Below, piece by piece: positions 27,599 through 36,130 of a stretch of 64,000 bases of DNA (its first letter is position 1; each line of letters opens with the position of its first letter). The notes beneath the pieces are model-generated. The model was not told where the DNA came from. It did no database searches and worked only from the letters and a program-made list of their open reading frames with translations. The DNA is from Agrobacterium vitis (lineage in GTDB: Bacteria > Pseudomonadota > Alphaproteobacteria > Rhizobiales > Rhizobiaceae), in contig NZ_JACXXJ020000005.1 of the NCBI RefSeq assembly GCF_014926405.1, forward strand, positions 2,609,001-2,673,000, written 5' to 3'. The position numbers and the translations under genes are program-made.

Positions 27599-28732
27599 AT
27601 GCCGATGCCGAAGCTTTCCGTTTGTATTCCTGTGGAACCGGGCCATGTCCTGCCTGTCTATCTGGTCTCGGAACTCCTGAAGAATGAGACCGCTGATCTG
27701 GAAATCATTCTCTCCGGCTTTGGCGACACAGTGCATCGTCCTGGGCAGTTCGCGGATATCGCGGCGCGCGATAGTCGTTTGCGCCTTCTGCCACCTGCGC
27801 CGGAAACCCTTTCGGCAGCTCAGCTCTGGATCGGCACCTTGGCTGCGGCTGAGGGCGATTGGGTGTCGCTTGTCCATCCCGAAGACATGATCGAGCCGGA
27901 TCTTCCCGAGCTGCTCTCCTCTCTGGAAAATAAACATCCCCATGTGGATGCGTTGGGATGGAGCGCATTCCAAATCTCGGCGGATGCACCGCGCCATATC
28001 AAGACCAATGTGGCGATCCCGGTGCTGCATAATATTACCGAATTTGAGAAGGCTCCGATGCTCGAGGCTTTCTTTCACTGGAAAGACGCACGGCAAGTGC
28101 CACGCATGCCCTTCGGTCTCTATCATGGGGCCATCAAGCGAAGCCTGATCGACAGTGTCCTTTCGGCTTGCGGCGCACTGAGTTGGCTAACCCTGGTGCC
28201 GCAATATGAGTGGGCGGCCCGCGTGCTGCTGTTTGCCAATGCACTGGCCTTTTGCAATCGCCCGCTGTCCGCCGTGCATGCACACCCGTTCCAGCCACGT
28301 CCCGTGCCATCCGCACTCAAGGATTTTCCGTTGCACGCCGGAATAGGCCTGACGGCTGCCATTGCCGAAGTTCAGGCCCGAGTGCTGATGGAGCTTGGCA
28401 GCGAATGGGCAGGCTTTGGGGAGGATTTCGTCCGCGCCTGCATGTATGATTGCGCTTTCGAACATTCCACTGGCCCGTTTCGGACAAAATACGAAGCCTA
28501 TTCCCGAGCGTTCCTGTCCATGCCGGGCGGTCAGGCATGGGTCCGGGCCTTCGCACCGCCCTTTTCCGCCACACCCCATGAAGACAGACAGCAGGGCCTG
28601 CATGGCAAGGTTCTGTTGGTAGACCGCTTCATTGGCAATGCCGTCAACGCCCAGCAGTTCTACGCCGTGGCGCGCAGCATGATGACGCCAATCAGGGTCA
28701 TCGCGGAGCCAAACGCCCGTGCGAGTGCCTGA
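27599..28732 (+). CDS. glycosyltransferase family 2-like protein with altered DXD motif
   Basis: A 377-aa protein with a GT2-like start (KLSVCIPVEPGHVLPVYL). It aligns by eye with the leftward glycosyltransferase at 31024-32364: GDWVSLVHPEDMIEPDLPEL here against GEWVVFIGDDDFIEPDVAGL there. The central DDD is replaced by PED, so metal or nucleotide-sugar binding may be altered. It also shares an FGLYHGAIKRSLID block. The gene is flanked closely by two copies of a palindromic repeat, and a strong terminator follows. Weak Shine-Dalgarno; ATG at 27605 is an alternative. Confidence 0.72.
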   Translation: MPMPKLSVCIPVEPGHVLPVYLVSELLKNETADLEIILSGFGDTVHRPGQFADIAARDSRLRLLPPAPETLSAAQLWIGTLAAAEGDWVSLVHPEDMIEPDLPELLSSLENKHPHVDALGWSAFQISADAPRHIKTNVAIPVLHNITEFEKAPMLEAFFHWKDARQVPRMPFGLYHGAIKRSLIDSVLSACGALSWLTLVPQYEWAARVLLFANALAFCNRPLSAVHAHPFQPRPVPSALKDFPLHAGIGLTAAIAEVQARVLMELGSEWAGFGEDFVRACMYDCAFEHSTGPFRTKYEAYSRAFLSMPGGQAWVRAFAPPFSATPHEDRQQGLHGKVLLVDRFIGNAVNAQQFYAVARSMMTPIRVIAEPNARASA

Positions 28733-28774
28733 CGCCAAGGTCCGGATACATTGGCGTCTTCAATGCGTTGCGAT

Positions 28775-28821
28775 AAACGAGAGTCTGTCAGGTTCTGATT
28801 GAACCAGACAGACTCTCGTTT
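28775..28821. terminator. strong hairpin terminator containing palindromic repeat copy B
   Basis: A 12-bp perfect stem (CGAGAGTCTGTC / GACAGACTCTCG), one mismatch, then GGTTC / GAACC around a 5-base loop, followed by TTTTCTTGTTTTC. It lies between the rightward gene ending at 28732 and the leftward gene ending at 28913 and can terminate both. It is also a symmetric copy of the repeat seen at 27561 and 52617. Confidence 0.88.
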
Positions 28822-28912
28822 TTCTTGTTTTCATTTGCCTTTTCGGGAAACCCGAATTCCACTTTTCCCTGACAAACGAGGGCTGAAAGTATCAACCGGC
28901 AGCCATTCCTCC

Positions 28913-29764
28913 TCAGTCAGGCTTGATCGCCGCAACATTGCACACGCCAACCACCGCCAGGGGATCGGTAGGATGGATCTCTGCCGTGCCGAATTCCAGC
29001 AGGTCGCGGCGGCCATAGTCATCGGCAATGCGTTCGGCCAGCGCCCGAATGGTGACCGCCTTGCCGGAACAGATATTGACCGCGCCGGTCTGTCCGGTAT
29101 CGACAACGCCAGCAATCATTTTTCCGGCCTCTTTCACATCCAGAAAATCGCGCCATTGTGTGCCTTTGGAAAGCTTGGCAACGAGCCCTTGCGAAAGTTG
29201 TTGCCTCAGATAAGGCACAAGACGGGCCGGATGTTCGCCTTCCCCATAGAGATAAAAGATCCGGCACCAGGAAAACCCCAGGCCAAGGCCTGCGAAATAC
29301 CGGTCCAACATCTGGTAGGTGGAAAGCTTGGCAGCGGCATAAAGCGTCTTCGGCTCAAGGGGTGAATCCACGGTCAAGTGGTCCGACGGCAAGCGATATT
29401 CGACACAGGTGCCAAGGCCGATGAAATGGGAAATGCCAGCGCGTGCTGCCCCCTGCGCCAGGGCCAAACTGCCGGTGACGCAGTGAAAATTCAGCGGCGA
29501 ATCCAGGTATTTCCCCGCCTCCACATACCAGGCGGCGTGGATGACCGCGTCGCAGCCCTGGCACTGGGCCGCCCACCAATCGACCGATTGTGCAAAGACA
29601 TCCGCCGTCTCGATCACTCTCGCGGCACGGCCCTCTGTGGCAAGAACGCTTGAGGATTGTGGCCGCACGACAGCCACCACGCTATGCCCAGCGTCCAGCA
29701 GAGCATGGTGGATCTGCCTCCCGACGAAGCCCGTCGCTCCCGTCAACAGAATAGTCTTGCCCAT
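28913..29764 (-). CDS. NAD(P)-dependent SDR sugar epimerase/reductase
   Basis: An extended short-chain dehydrogenase of about 283 aa with the Rossmann motif GATGFVG at residues 8-14 and the catalytic YXXXK as YAAAK. Such enzymes epimerise, dehydrate or reduce nucleotide sugars. Given the nearby CDP-glucose genes, a 4-ketoreductase of CDP-4-keto-6-deoxysugar (like CDP-abequose synthase) is a reasonable inference but unproven. I use the ATG at 29764 (GGAG 9 bp upstream); the open frame extends 41 codons further without a good ribosome site. Confidence 0.82.
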   Translation of the reverse strand: MGKTILLTGATGFVGRQIHHALLDAGHSVVAVVRPQSSSVLATEGRAARVIETADVFAQSVDWWAAQCQGCDAVIHAAWYVEAGKYLDSPLNFHCVTGSLALAQGAARAGISHFIGLGTCVEYRLPSDHLTVDSPLEPKTLYAAAKLSTYQMLDRYFAGLGLGFSWCRIFYLYGEGEHPARLVPYLRQQLSQGLVAKLSKGTQWRDFLDVKEAGKMIAGVVDTGQTGAVNICSGKAVTIRALAERIADDYGRRDLLEFGTAEIHPTDPLAVVGVCNVAAIKPD

Positions 29765-29987
29765 CCCTTGCCACTCCAATCTTTCATCTGCGGCAAACCC
29801 CAGACCGAGGAGATTTAAGGACGATACCGCCGATACAACGCATTGCGCGCCATATGACGCCAACCGATTTAGGTGTTCAAGAGACACCCTGGCTTATTCA
29901 ACCATCATTACACACAGACACGTCAGGCTCACGCAGGTAAGACAGCCTAGCGTCTGCGCAGGCAGGCAATAACTGAACGGACCCGCA

Positions 29988-30800
29988 ATGAATACTGTCG
30001 AAGATTTCAAGGCTTTGGTAAGCCGTAACATCCAGTCGATCGGCGAGAGCAAGGAATTCCTCGATTTGTCCAATCGCTGGATCGAGACATGCATACCGCT
30101 GGGCTATATGTATAATTTCAGCTGGCTCGGCCGGCCCATCATCCAGATCCCGCAGGACAGCTATGCTATCCAGGAGATGATCTGGTCGGTCAAACCGGAT
30201 CTGGTGATCGAAACTGGCATAGCCCATGGCGGCTCGCTGGTGATGAGCGCCTCCATGCTGGCAATGATCGATTATTGCGAGGCCGTCGAAAAAGGCGAAA
30301 TGCTGGACCCCAAGGCCAGCCGCCGCAAGGTGCTCGGCATCGACATCGACATCCGCGCCCATAACCGTGCCGCCATCGAGGCCCACCCCATGAGCCACAA
30401 GATCAGCATGATCGAGGGCTCTTCCGTCGCGCCTGATATCATCGCTCAGGTCAAGGATATCGCCAGGGACTATGAAAAGGTCATGGTTTTCCTCGATTCC
30501 AACCATACCCATGAGCACGTCTTGCAGGAACTGGAGCTTTACGCACCGCTTGTCTCCAAGGGCTCCTATTGCGCGGTCTGGGATACGCTGGTGGAGGACA
30601 TGCCGGAAAGCATGTATCCCGAACGGCCCTGGGGTCCGGGCGACAATCCCAGAACCGCGGTCTGGGAATATATGCGACGCCTGGAGCAGGAAGGCCGTAC
30701 GGCTGCCGATGGCGCGCCGCTGCACCTTGAATACGACCACGCGCTGGAGCACAAAATCGCCATCACCGTTTCACGCGATGGATTTCTGCGTCGGGTGTGA
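29988..30800 (+). CDS. CmcI family (cephalosporin hydroxylase-like) putative sugar O-methyltransferase
   Basis: A 270-aa protein of the CmcI family: LGYMYNFSWLGRPIIQIPQD, IETGIAHGGSLVMSASML (SAM-binding-like) and KVMVFLDSNHTHEHVLQEL. Despite the family name, members include rhamnosyl O-methyltransferases of glycolipids, and the surroundings here are sugar genes, so O-methylation of a deoxysugar is the best inference. It is divergent from the SDR (223-bp gap) and convergent with the glycosyltransferase at 31024, with strong hairpins in between. No antibiotic synthesis genes are near. Confidence 0.82.
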   Translation: MNTVEDFKALVSRNIQSIGESKEFLDLSNRWIETCIPLGYMYNFSWLGRPIIQIPQDSYAIQEMIWSVKPDLVIETGIAHGGSLVMSASMLAMIDYCEAVEKGEMLDPKASRRKVLGIDIDIRAHNRAAIEAHPMSHKISMIEGSSVAPDIIAQVKDIARDYEKVMVFLDSNHTHEHVLQELELYAPLVSKGSYCAVWDTLVEDMPESMYPERPWGPGDNPRTAVWEYMRRLEQEGRTAADGAPLHLEYDHALEHKIAITVSRDGFLRRV

Positions 30801-30820
30801 CGGCTGGAAGATCTTTGGCA

Positions 30821-30864
30821 AGCGACAACGCCATGCGTTTTATAAAACGCATGGCGTTGTCGCT
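30821..30864. terminator. 44-bp perfect palindrome, bidirectional terminator
   Basis: A perfect 44-bp inverted repeat with 20-bp arms (AGCGACAACGCCATGCGTTT) around a central TATA. It lies 20 bp after the CmcI-like gene and faces the convergent glycosyltransferase gene. The arm ends in TTTCTAT on the plus strand. Best read as a bidirectional terminator; its perfection and length are unusual. Confidence 0.8.
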
Positions 30865-30888
30865 TTCTATATTTGCTGCATAAATTTC

Positions 30889-30914
30889 TCCTCAAATCGA
30901 TCCCGATTTGAGGA
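30889..30914. terminator. second hairpin in the convergent gap
   Basis: An 11-bp perfect stem (TCCTCAAATCG / CGATTTGAGGA) with a 4-base loop, followed at 30929-30974 by a weaker dyad TACCTCAC / GTGAGGTA. It probably ends the leftward operon that finishes at 31024. Confidence 0.65.
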
Positions 30915-31023
30915 AACGAGCAATAAATTACCTCACCGTCAGGATGGCTGAAAAGTCACCATGACTGTGAGGTAGCACGGTAGATAGCTTGGTCGATCTC
31001 TGAAGACAGGAAGGCGATTAAGT

Positions 31024-32364
31024 TCAGCGCCGCCGGCCTCTGGTGTGTCGGTCATTGCGCATGGCAACCGGCTTGCCGGGAGCTGCTTTTTCAGAACTGG
31101 CAACACGCATATTTCCTTCGAGCCGCATAAGTTCGTTGGTGGCAAACTCCTCTTCGTTCTGCAGACGCAAGCCTGTCGGACGGACGAGAATATCGTCGGG
31201 AGCCACAATCATCGCCGAGACGACATCCCAAAGCTCGGCGGGGGACGTTGCCCCAGCGATATCGGCAAGCACCATCACCCCGGCAGAGGTCGCACCGCTC
31301 ATGGGCGTCACGGGTATGTCACCGCGCCAGACCGGTTGGTAATGTGAAAGAAACCTTCCACCCTGCCAATTGCGGAAGGCCGTCTCGTAACCTGCGCGAA
31401 TGATGTCAAAGGCCTCCCTGTCTCGATAGGTTTCGGTATTGAGTGCGCAGGCGCTCGCGTAGCCCTTTTCCCACCCCGTATAGCTGACATTATAAGTCTT
31501 CCGGAACCATTGCTGGGTGACGCCAATGGTCGCCGTACAGCCTAAAAAGGAGCTGAATGGGAAATCCCGCAGTGTCGGGTCTTCTTCAAAATTCTTGCCG
31601 AATTCGTCCATGAAAATTTTGGCCCGCATCTTGGTGTCTTCCAAGCGGCCGATGGAAAAAGAATTGCTCTGGGGGCAGGCTCCGAGCACTGAGAATGGCC
31701 GTTGGCACACGACGAAGTCCTGCGCTTCACAGATCACTTTCATCGCAATATCGTAGTCGACAACCGGATGCTCAAAGTAACGGTGATGATATTTGGCATA
31801 GATCCGATCCAGCAGCCTTCGCCTGATAGCGGAATGGTAAATGGAAAAGCCCGACGTTGGAACGGATGTCGACTCGTGCCAGCCAAACATCCGGCGCATC
31901 AGCTGTGCCCTGGGTAAACGCATGACGGTTCGGTCAAACGGCACAACCACGGTACAGACCGCTTCTCCTTCAACCGGCCAGGAATAATTCAAAACTCCCC
32001 AGGATAATGCCTCCATATCCGGATTGATCTCATCAATCCGCAGGATCAGTCCGGCAACATCAGGCTCGATGAAATCGTCGTCGCCGATGAACACCACCCA
32101 CTCGCCTCGGCTGGCATGAATCGTCCGCTCCCAATTGTCCATCATCGACAGGACACGATCAGTTGTAGGAAGGTAGACGACCCGCGTATCCTTGACGATA
32201 TCAGCCATGAAGTCGTTCATAATGGCCGGATCGTCCGAGTTATCGGTGAAAATGAACTCCACGTCGGTGCGCGTGTTGCGCAACAGTCCCTCGATGGTCT
32301 TTTGAAAATAGATTTGCCGGTTGCGCGAAGGCACGCAAATCGAAAGGGTTGGCTTGTCAGTCAT
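31024..32364 (-). CDS. glycosyltransferase family 2
   Basis: A 446-aa GT-A transferase: LSICVPSRNRQIYFQKTIEG at the start, IFTDNSDDPAI, and a DXD-like IGDDDFIEPD near residue 97. The C-terminal 200 residues are an extra domain shared with the protein encoded at 27599. I use the ATG at 32364, with AGGAG 7 bp upstream. It is the last gene of the leftward rfbF-rfbG-epimerase-methyltransferase operon (124-bp gap), so it probably transfers the sugar made by those enzymes. Acceptor unknown. Confidence 0.86.
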   Translation of the reverse strand: MTDKPTLSICVPSRNRQIYFQKTIEGLLRNTRTDVEFIFTDNSDDPAIMNDFMADIVKDTRVVYLPTTDRVLSMMDNWERTIHASRGEWVVFIGDDDFIEPDVAGLILRIDEINPDMEALSWGVLNYSWPVEGEAVCTVVVPFDRTVMRLPRAQLMRRMFGWHESTSVPTSGFSIYHSAIRRRLLDRIYAKYHHRYFEHPVVDYDIAMKVICEAQDFVVCQRPFSVLGACPQSNSFSIGRLEDTKMRAKIFMDEFGKNFEEDPTLRDFPFSSFLGCTATIGVTQQWFRKTYNVSYTGWEKGYASACALNTETYRDREAFDIIRAGYETAFRNWQGGRFLSHYQPVWRGDIPVTPMSGATSAGVMVLADIAGATSPAELWDVVSAMIVAPDDILVRPTGLRLQNEEEFATNELMRLEGNMRVASSEKAAPGKPVAMRNDRHTRGRRR

Positions 32365-32488
32365 CGAGGGTCTCCTGGATCTACGCTCTATGCCAGCCAC
32401 TATTTGGCGCTGATTGTATCGCCGGGACGTGGGAGCGTGTCTCTTGGCAGGATCGGCTGACTATCCTGACTCACGTCGGCTTCCAAAG

Positions 32489-33718
32489 TCACGGATGGAC
32501 GGTCAGATTCGGAACTGCCGTCACGAATTTCCCACCCCAATCGGCGATATAGGAAAGCTGTTGTTTGATTTCTGCCGTCAGATTCCATGGGAGGATCACC
32601 AGTCTGTCAGGTTTACGGGTTTTCAGAACCTCTTCCGAAACAATCGGCACGCGGCTTCCGGGCAGCAACATGCCTTGCTTGGCCGGGTTCTTGTCGACGA
32701 CGAAAGCAATCTGGCCGGCTTTGATGCCGGCGAAGTTCAACAGCGTATTGCCCTTGGCCGCTGCACCATAGGCGGCAACAGACAGGCCTTTCCGGTTGCA
32801 GTCGATCAGGAAGGACAGGAAATCATCGCGCACGGCTTCGGCCTCAGTCTGGAAACCGTCATAGCCGGTCACGGCGTCAAGACCGGCCGCTCTTTCACGC
32901 GCCAGCATCGCCTCGACAGCCGGTGTGCGGACATGCGCCTTGCTGTCGGCCCGGCAGGCCAGCACCCGCAGGCTGCCGCCATGCCAGGGCGTGGTTTCCA
33001 CATCGAACACCATTAGTCCGTTAGCGGCAAAAATTCGATCAACAGCCAGCAGCGACAGATAGGAATAATGCTCGTGATAGGCCGTATCGAACTGGCGCTC
33101 CGCGATCATATTCATCAGATGCGGAAATTCAAAGGTTGCAACCCCCGCAGGTTTCAGCAATTGGGCAAAGCCTGCGACGAAGTCATTGATGTCAGGCACA
33201 TGCGCCAGCACATTGTTGGCCGCAGTCAGATCCGCGGCCCAGCCGTCGGCCACCAGCTTTTTCGCCAGTTCTACGCCAAAAAACTCTTCGATGATGTCAA
33301 TGCCCTTGTCACGTGCGGCACGGGCCGTGCTGGCCGTCGGCTCAACGCCCAGGCAGGCGATACCGCGCTCACGCACATATTGCAGCAGGTAGCCGTCATT
33401 GGCGGCAACTTCCACCACTTTTGCCCCCTCACCAAGCCCGAAGCGATGCGTCATCGCCTCGACATAGGATTTGGCATGCGCCAGCCAGGACGAGGAAAAC
33501 GAAGAAAAATAGGCATAGTCGTGGGAAAAGAAGGTTTCACGGGCGGCGAAATCCTCGGTCTGCACCAAAAGGCAGTCCTCGCAAATCCGGATGACCAGCG
33601 GATACCAAAGCTCCGGCTTTACCAGATCCTCGGCCTTCACATAGGAATTGGAGGGCGGCGCGGTGCCAAGATCGAGAAAGGGTCGCATCCGAAGCGATCC
33701 GCAATGGCGGCAATTCAT
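32489..33718 (-). CDS. sugar C-methyltransferase, SAM-dependent
   Basis: A 409-aa three-domain enzyme of the NDP-sugar C-methyltransferase type (like TylC3/NovU): N-terminal zinc-binding domain with CRHCG and CEDCL (four Cys, residues about 3-50), central SAM domain (KVVEVAANDGYLLQYV near 98), and a C-terminal domain with AYGAAAKGNTLLNF. Known members add a methyl group at C3 of 4-keto-6-deoxysugars. The upstream rfbF-rfbG genes supply a CDP-4-keto-6-deoxyhexose, so a branched 6-deoxysugar is expected. Start overlaps the epimerase stop by 4 bp. Confidence 0.9.
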   Translation of the reverse strand: MNCRHCGSLRMRPFLDLGTAPPSNSYVKAEDLVKPELWYPLVIRICEDCLLVQTEDFAARETFFSHDYAYFSSFSSSWLAHAKSYVEAMTHRFGLGEGAKVVEVAANDGYLLQYVRERGIACLGVEPTASTARAARDKGIDIIEEFFGVELAKKLVADGWAADLTAANNVLAHVPDINDFVAGFAQLLKPAGVATFEFPHLMNMIAERQFDTAYHEHYSYLSLLAVDRIFAANGLMVFDVETTPWHGGSLRVLACRADSKAHVRTPAVEAMLARERAAGLDAVTGYDGFQTEAEAVRDDFLSFLIDCNRKGLSVAAYGAAAKGNTLLNFAGIKAGQIAFVVDKNPAKQGMLLPGSRVPIVSEEVLKTRKPDRLVILPWNLTAEIKQQLSYIADWGGKFVTAVPNLTVHP

Positions 33719-34278
33719 GCAATCAGTCCTTCAAAATCGGGCTGGATCAGCGGATGGCTCTGGTCTCGGGCTGACAGCCGCTCAACCGGCAAAGGCCAGG
33801 CAATGCCGATCCTTGCATCCTGCGGGTGAAGTCCGCCCTCGGCCTCCGCCCGGTAAGGCGCGGAATGGGTATAGATCATCCGCACCGTGTCGCTCAGCGC
33901 CTGAAACCCATGGGCAAAGCCCGGCGGGATCAGCAGCGAGCGGCAATTGTCGCCCGACAGCTCGACACAGACATGCTGGAGAAAGCTCGACGAGCCCTGG
34001 CGCAGATCCACGGCCACGTCGAGGATTGTGCCTTCGATGCAGGTCACCAGTTTCCATTCGGCAAAAGGCGCGTGCTGAAAATGCAGGCCGCGCACGGTGC
34101 CTTTTTGTGCCGTTCCGGTTTCATTGACCTGCAAGACCGGCCCCGGCCAGCCAAAAGCTGTAAGCTCTTCACCGCAAAACAACCGACTGAGAAAACCACG
34201 CTCGTCGCCAAACCGACTGCGGGTCAGCAGCGTCAGGCCGGGGATCGCGGTGTCTTCGGGCTGGAAACGTTGGCTCAT
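33715..34278 (-). CDS. dTDP-4-dehydrorhamnose 3,5-epimerase family protein
   Basis: A 187-aa cupin-fold epimerase of the RfbC family: RGFLSRLFCGEEL near the start, KGTVRGLHFQHAPFAEWKLV containing the catalytic His region, and PPGFAHGFQAL. It acts on C3 and/or C5 of a 4-keto-6-deoxysugar; beside CDP-glucose genes the substrate is probably CDP-linked rather than dTDP-linked (inference). The ATG at 34278 overlaps the rfbG stop by 4 bp. No rmlA, rmlB or rmlD genes are in the window. Confidence 0.9.
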   Translation of the reverse strand: MSQRFQPEDTAIPGLTLLTRSRFGDERGFLSRLFCGEELTAFGWPGPVLQVNETGTAQKGTVRGLHFQHAPFAEWKLVTCIEGTILDVAVDLRQGSSSFLQHVCVELSGDNCRSLLIPPGFAHGFQALSDTVRMIYTHSAPYRAEAEGGLHPQDARIGIAWPLPVERLSARDQSHPLIQPDFEGLIA

Positions 34279-35360
34279 CCCGCCTGCCTCACATCCATGC
34301 CGAGACCATGGGCATAATCGGCGATATCGGCAAGGCACAGGTCTCTGGCCGATGCGCCAGCGGCGAGCCGTCGATACCAGTTCATGGTGCGCGCCACGGT
34401 TTCCTCCAGCGACCAGACAGGTCTGTAGCCGAGTGTCATGCAAGCTTTGGAGCTGTCGAGCATCAGATAACCGGCTTCATGAGGACCATCGCGGCCATCG
34501 CCCAGCACCACCTCACCGCTGCCGAAATACCTGACGGCCAGAGCCAGAACATCCGCAACGCAGGCCGCACTGGCGTGGTCAGGACCAAAATTTAACGCTG
34601 TCAGCGAAGCCGGATCATGCCACAGATGGTGCGCCATGGCGATGTAACCTGCCAAGGGCTCCAGAACATGCTGCCAGGGGCGGACCGCATTCGGGCGGCG
34701 CACGTCGAGCGGCGCACCGAGGCTCCAGGCGCGCACCGCATCCGGGATCAACCGGTCCTCAGCCCAATCGCCACCGCCGATGACATTGCCGGCCCGCGCC
34801 GTGGCAAGACCGACGCCGCGTGCGGCAAAAAACGACGACCGGTAGCTGGAGACGACGATCTCAGCCGCCGCCTTGCTGGCGCTATAGGGATCGTGACCGC
34901 CGAGCGGATCGGTCTCGACAAAGGCCTTGCCGGTCTCGGCATTCTCATAGACCTTGTCGGTGGTGATGACGACGATGGACTTCACATCCGGGGAAATCCG
35001 AAGCGCTTCCAGCACATGCACCGTGCCTTGCACATTGGTCTCAAAGGTCGCCACGGGATCGCGGTAGCCAAGCCGCACCAGCGGCTGGGCGGCCAGATGG
35101 AAGACGATCTGCGGCTTTATCCGGGCAACGAGGGCCGCCACCGCAATACGGTCACGCAGATCGCAAATGCCGCCCTCGGCGTGATTATCATGACCGGTCA
35201 ACAGGCCGCAAAGGTTGGGCGTTGTCCGTGGCGCAAGCGCCAGACCGCTGACCTGGGCACCCATTTGCATCAGCCAAAGCGCCAGCCAGCTGCCCTTGAA
35301 GCCAGTATGGCCGGTCAGCAGCACCCGTTTTCCGGCCCAGAACTGTCGGTCAATCATCAT
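34275..35360 (-). CDS. rfbG: CDP-glucose 4,6-dehydratase
   Basis: RfbG converts CDP-glucose to CDP-4-keto-6-deoxyglucose with bound NAD. The 361-aa SDR protein has VLLTGHTGFKGSWLALWL (Rossmann motif, residues about 13-30), LAAQPLVRLGY, and the catalytic pair in DPYSASKAAAE. Length is normal. ATG at 35360 shares one base with the rfbF stop (TGATG), with GGAAGAG just upstream, so the two are translationally coupled. Confidence 0.95.
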   Translation of the reverse strand: MMIDRQFWAGKRVLLTGHTGFKGSWLALWLMQMGAQVSGLALAPRTTPNLCGLLTGHDNHAEGGICDLRDRIAVAALVARIKPQIVFHLAAQPLVRLGYRDPVATFETNVQGTVHVLEALRISPDVKSIVVITTDKVYENAETGKAFVETDPLGGHDPYSASKAAAEIVVSSYRSSFFAARGVGLATARAGNVIGGGDWAEDRLIPDAVRAWSLGAPLDVRRPNAVRPWQHVLEPLAGYIAMAHHLWHDPASLTALNFGPDHASAACVADVLALAVRYFGSGEVVLGDGRDGPHEAGYLMLDSSKACMTLGYRPVWSLEETVARTMNWYRRLAAGASARDLCLADIADYAHGLGMDVRQAG

Positions 35361-36130
35361 CACCAGCTCTTCCATGGCGGGCTGCCACCGGCCCACAGAT
35401 CTTCCAGATGGTTCTTGTCGCGCAGCGTATCCATTGGCTGCCAGAAACCGTTGTGCAGATAGGCGCAAAGCTCGCCGTCTTCGGCAAGGCTGGTCAGTGG
35501 TTCCGCTTCCCACGGCATGTCATCGCCAGCGATCCGGTCGATGCATTTGGGCGACAGCACGAAGAAGCCGCCATTGATATAGCCCGCTTCGCCCACCGGT
35601 TTTTCCACGAAGCCACGCACCATCGGTCCGTCCATTTTCAGCGCGCCGTAGCGGGCTGGCGGCTGCACGGCGGTCACTGTCGCAAGCTTGCCATGCTCCT
35701 TGTGAAACCGCAGTGTGGCGGAAATATCCAGATCGGAGAGACCGTCGCCATAGGTAAAGCAGAACGCTTCCTCGTCCTTCAGATAGGAAGCAACCCGCTT
35801 TAGCCGTCCGCCGGTCATCGAGCTTTCACCGGTATCGATCAGGGTCACACGCCAGTTTTCGGCACTCTTGCGATGAAATTCCAGCCGGTTATCGGAGAGA
35901 TCGAAGGTGATATCCGACATATGCAGACCGTAATTGGCGAAATATTCCTTGATGATATAGCCCTTGAACCCGCAGCAGATGATGAATTCACGGATGCCAT
36001 GAGCGTAATAGAGCTTCATGATGTGCCAGAGGATCGGCCGCCCGCCGATCTCGATCATCGGCTTTGGCCGTAAATGGGTCTCTTCGGAAATCCGCGTGCC
36101 GAGACCGCCAGCCAGGATAACCGCCTTCAT
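35360..36130 (-). CDS. rfbF: glucose-1-phosphate cytidylyltransferase
   Basis: RfbF makes CDP-glucose from CTP and glucose-1-phosphate, the entry to CDP-deoxysugars. The 256-aa protein has the nucleotidyltransferase start [38 protein letters not shown] and [11 protein letters not shown]. It is the first gene of the leftward operon rfbF-rfbG-epimerase-C-methyltransferase-glycosyltransferase. The 540-bp gap upstream carries the promoter and a RIME1-like repeat. Confidence 0.96.
   Translation of the reverse strand: MKAVILAGGLGTRISEETHLRPKPMIEIGGRPILWHIMKLYYAHGIREFIICCGFKGYIIKEYFANYGLHMSDITFDLSDNRLEFHRKSAENWRVTLIDTGESSMTGGRLKRVASYLKDEEAFCFTYGDGLSDLDISATLRFHKEHGKLATVTAVQPPARYGALKMDGPMVRGFVEKPVGEAGYINGGFFVLSPKCIDRIAGDDMPWEAEPLTSLAEDGELCAYLHNGFWQPMDTLRDKNHLEDLWAGGSPPWKSW

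Noticed and set aside
29988..30800. Antibiotic synthesis gene suggested by the cephalosporin hydroxylase family name
   Set aside because: No beta-lactam biosynthesis genes are present; the neighbourhood is deoxysugar synthesis, and the family includes sugar O-methyltransferases.
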